Source of the DNA: Candidatus Acetothermia bacterium
Lineage (GTDB): Bacteria > Bipolaricaulota > Bipolaricaulia > Bipolaricaulales > Bipolaricaulaceae
Assembly: GCA_003551325.1 (NCBI GenBank)
Contig: PUMK01000266.1
Location: 1 to 7,261, forward strand
DNA: 7,261 nucleotides
Direction: 5' to 3'
Part shown: positions 5,374 through 7,261 of the stretch, piece after piece
Layout: each line of letters begins with the position of its first letter
Numbering within the stretch: the stretch's first letter is position 1
Position numbers and translations under genes: made by a program
The notes under the pieces: model-generated
What the model was told of the DNA's origin: nothing
Databases searched by the model: none
Seen by the model: only the letters and a program-made list of their open reading frames with translations

Positions 5374-6137
5374 AGACCGTCGTTCTATCGGTGTTTTTGG
5401 CATTGTTGTTGATCGCGAGCGGACCATGGGGGGGTGGGGGCCACCTGTGGGGCGCTGTCTCCACGATCCCGGACAACGAAGATCAGGGAGATCGAGAAGG
5501 GCCACTCCTCGCCAACCCCAACTTCGATGAACCCGGAGAGGAAGGTGCGCCACCCGTCGCGTGGGATGGCCCCGTGATGCTCGAGGGTGAAACCGCCCCG
5601 CTGCGAGGCGAGCTCGTTCAACGTTCTGGGTTCGAGGCACAATACGGAAGCCACGTGGGCTACATTTACTATGCATCCACACATCCACAGGGCTGGGTGG
5701 GCATAGCGTTCGAGCAATCCAATTTGAAGCTCCGCGCAGTAGACTCCTTATCTCCTTTGGAACTCTCCTATCGGATTCGTCACCAGTACAGCGCGGGCGT
5801 CAGCCACGTCAGCGACCACGCGGGCCTCGTAGAGGTAGAACTGGCCCACGAAGGGGAGACCTATCTCCTGCGGTACCTGCATCGCAGGCATGGTGAACTC
5901 CCCGCAGACAACCCCCATGTCGTCCACGTCGACTGCGAAGACCCTGGCTGGCAGACATGGAGCGACAACAAGCACATGCTGGACGAGGACATCGCTCAAG
6001 CCTTTCCCGCGCTGGAGGGCTTCAAGCTAACCGCAGTCCGTATAGGGATCTTGATGAACAAGACAGACCAAGAGCGTTCTTCGTTCTACTGGTTGTTCGA
6101 CAGCGTACAGCTGGAGACCCCGGCAACAGCTCAGTGA
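5370..6137 (+). CDS. Exported beta-sandwich (carbohydrate-binding-like) protein of unknown function
   Basis: A 255-residue protein I cannot assign to a named family. Residues 1-17 form a typical signal peptide (Lys, then a strongly hydrophobic stretch), followed by a Gly-rich patch and probable cleavage near residues 18-30; there is no lipobox Cys. The mature part looks like one jelly-roll domain: it opens with NPNFDEPGEEGAPPVAW (49-65), resembling the 'N-x-x-F-E ... P-x-x-W' start of many carbohydrate-binding-module-like sandwiches, and closes with WLFDSVQLE (241-249), a common last strand in such folds. It contains one Cys (C189) and scattered His with no clear metal motif. No catalytic domain is visible. 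It has its own promoter and a strong SD (AGGAGG, 5355-5360) and is followed by a terminator hairpin, so it is probably expressed apart from the metal transporter. The fold call is from pattern resemblance only. Confidence 0.8.
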   Translation: MKTVVLSVFLALLLIASGPWGGGGHLWGAVSTIPDNEDQGDREGPLLANPNFDEPGEEGAPPVAWDGPVMLEGETAPLRGELVQRSGFEAQYGSHVGYIYYASTHPQGWVGIAFEQSNLKLRAVDSLSPLELSYRIRHQYSAGVSHVSDHAGLVEVELAHEGETYLLRYLHRRHGELPADNPHVVHVDCEDPGWQTWSDNKHMLDEDIAQAFPALEGFKLTAVRIGILMNKTDQERSSFYWLFDSVQLETPATAQ

Positions 6138-6214
6138 CCGTGCTGGGAACATCGTAGCGCTCAGGCCAACACTCCCCTGCCCTTCATGGGTCAGCAACGC
6201 GATCCCTTGGGCAG

Positions 6215-6254
6215 CACCGCGCCCGGCCTCCGAAGCCGGGCGCGGTGGACTTTT
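6215..6254 (+). terminator. Strong GC-rich hairpin, probable intrinsic terminator
   Basis: CACCGCGCCCGGC (6215-6227) pairs perfectly with GCCGGGCGCGGTG (6235-6247) around a 7-base loop, and TTTT follows three bases later. The 13-bp stem is very stable, but the T-tract is short. It lies about 80 bp after the secreted protein stop and 60 bp before the next gene, so it most likely ends the former unit. If a transcript passes through, it could also limit expression of the PLP enzyme gene. Confidence 0.75.
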
Positions 6255-6274
6255 CCCTGGGGTCTGCCCTTGGT

Positions 6275-6280
6275 TAGAAT
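6275..6280 (+). promoter_or_regulatory. Possible -10 box for the PLP enzyme gene
   Basis: TAGAAT lies 36 bases before the ATG, just after the terminator hairpin. No good -35 is present at normal spacing (TTTCCC at 17 bp), so this is a weak call supported mainly by position. Confidence 0.35.
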
Positions 6281-6316
6281 GGGTATCGTTATCCCCGCTT
6301 TGTTCAAAGGAGCACG

Positions 6317-7261
6317 ATGATCGACCTTAGCGTGAACGAAACCCAGCTCGAGCGAACCGCAGCGCGAGCCCGAGAACGAGGCATACGGATCCCCACGTTC
6401 CAGCAGATGCGCGACCCATCGCTTGTACCACAGAAGACCCAAGATGCGCTACAAGACGTGGGGCTATGGGACCTCCACCCCACGAACCTGTTCCGCATCA
6501 CCTGGAAGAACGAACCCGTGCCACACGGGGGAGGCTTCGGTAAGGTGAATTGCCTGGAGCTACCTTCCGAGTTCACGGGCGTGCCAGCACGCATCTTCGC
6601 CCTGCTGGGGAAGTGGCTCCCGACAGGCTCCCACAAGGTGGGGGCCACATTCGGCTGCCTGACCCCCCGGCTGATCACCGGACAGTTCGATCCTACGTTC
6701 CACAAGGCTGCCTGGCCGTCAACGGGGAATTATTGCCGCGGCGGTGCCTACGTCGCAGCCCTGCTTGCCTGTGAGTCCATTGCCATCTTGCCCGAAGGTA
6801 TGTCACGAGAGCGCTTCGAGTGGTTGTCCAAGGTCGCCGGTGAGGTCATCGCCACCCCCGGAACGGAGTCCAACGTATGGGAAATCTTCCAGAAGTGCAA
6901 GGAACTCGAGGCTACACGCGACAACGTGATGATCTTCGATCAATTCTCGGAGCTCGGCAATGGTCTTTGGCACTACGCCGTCACCGGACCCGCCATGGAG
7001 GAAGCGCTCACCGACGCCCTTGACCCTGGACAGCGGGTAGCCGGAATGGTCGTCACCTCGGGGTCCGCGGGGACGACGGCAGCTGCGGACTACCTCAAGG
7101 AACGCTTCCCCCACATCAAGGTTGGTGTGGCCGAAGCACTGCAGTGCCCTACATTGCTGTGGAACGGCTTTGGAGCGCATCGCATCGAGGGAATCGGGGA
7201 CAAACACATCCCGTGGATCCACAACCTGCGCAACACCGACATGGTGATGGGCATCGACGAC
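6317..7261 (+). CDS. Fold-type II PLP-dependent enzyme (cysteine/threonine synthase superfamily), 3' end cut by window edge
   Basis: The first 315 residues are visible and the frame is open to the right edge. The protein belongs to the tryptophan synthase beta/cysteine synthase/threonine synthase superfamily: K107 in TGSHKVGA is the likely Schiff-base lysine, STGNYCRGGA (135-144) matches the Ser/Thr-Gly-Asn substrate loop that follows it, and GSAGTT (249-254) matches the glycine-rich PLP-phosphate loop. GFGAHRIEGIGDKHIPW (284-300) resembles the later 'h-x-I-x-G-I-G' segment of this superfamily. About 100 residues precede the lysine, longer than in plain cysteine synthases, which normally carry it near residue 40. 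The reaction cannot be read from the sequence; beta-elimination or replacement on an amino acid is the general chemistry. SD AAAGGAG (6306-6312) supports the ATG at 6317. The gene follows the hairpin and seems to be separately transcribed. Confidence 0.88.
   Translation, partial: MIDLSVNETQLERTAARARERGIRIPTFQQMRDPSLVPQKTQDALQDVGLWDLHPTNLFRITWKNEPVPHGGGFGKVNCLELPSEFTGVPARIFALLGKWLPTGSHKVGATFGCLTPRLITGQFDPTFHKAAWPSTGNYCRGGAYVAALLACESIAILPEGMSRERFEWLSKVAGEVIATPGTESNVWEIFQKCKELEATRDNVMIFDQFSELGNGLWHYAVTGPAMEEALTDALDPGQRVAGMVVTSGSAGTTAAADYLKERFPHIKVGVAEALQCPTLLWNGFGAHRIEGIGDKHIPWIHNLRNTDMVMGIDD

Noticed and set aside
6282..6295. Minus-strand GATAAC/GATACC, resembling two Fur-box hexamers before the PLP gene
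   Set aside because: Two imperfect hexamers without the third are expected by chance, and this repressor's own palindrome looks different.
1..7261. Insertion sequences, CRISPR repeats, tRNA or rRNA genes, integration sites
   Set aside because: No transposase-like protein, spaced repeats, cloverleaf or rRNA stretch was seen on either strand.

Overview
The window (about 60% G+C, densely coded) looks like ordinary bacterial chromosome. Several genes have strong Shine-Dalgarno (SD) sequences that match the 3' end of 16S rRNA, one gene appears to start with TTG, and neighbouring genes overlap by ATGA or TGATG. The ZnuA-like protein has a cleavable signal peptide with no lipobox cysteine, which suggests a periplasm and hence a double-membrane bacterium. 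I cannot name the phylum. No mobile element, CRISPR array, tRNA or rRNA was seen.

Left part, minus strand (1-1934): a two-gene NAD salvage unit. Transcription runs leftward through nicotinate phosphoribosyltransferase (1934-600) into a nicotinamidase-like cysteine hydrolase (526 to beyond the left edge). The hydrolase keeps its cysteine and metal ligands, but appears to have lost the catalytic Asp and Lys of the family.

Centre, plus strand (2070-5169): a compact zinc (or related divalent metal) uptake operon. In order it holds a Fur/Zur-family repressor, a His-rich ZnuA-type binding protein, a ZnuC-type ATPase and a ZnuB-type permease. The genes overlap or nearly touch. A perfect 9-3-9 inverted repeat lies across the repressor's start codon, just after a plausible -35/-10 pair, and is the obvious candidate operator for metal-dependent autorepression. 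The two gene groups diverge from a 135-bp region.

Right part, plus strand (5170-7261): an A/T-rich gap carries a good promoter. It is followed by a possible 25-codon ORF with an almost ideal SD, whose stop overlaps the start of a 255-aa exported protein. That protein looks like a single beta-sandwich (carbohydrate-binding-like) domain of unknown function. A strong GC-rich hairpin closes this unit. The last gene, cut by the right edge, encodes a fold-type II PLP-dependent enzyme of the cysteine synthase/threonine synthase superfamily.

Most of the window is recognisable housekeeping and metal homeostasis. The parts that invite a second look are the operator over the repressor start, the altered catalytic site of the nicotinamidase-like protein, the ZnuA with a Gly at the usual acidic ligand position, and the sORF plus secreted protein pair. 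I do not see a clear multi-gene system that is wholly new.
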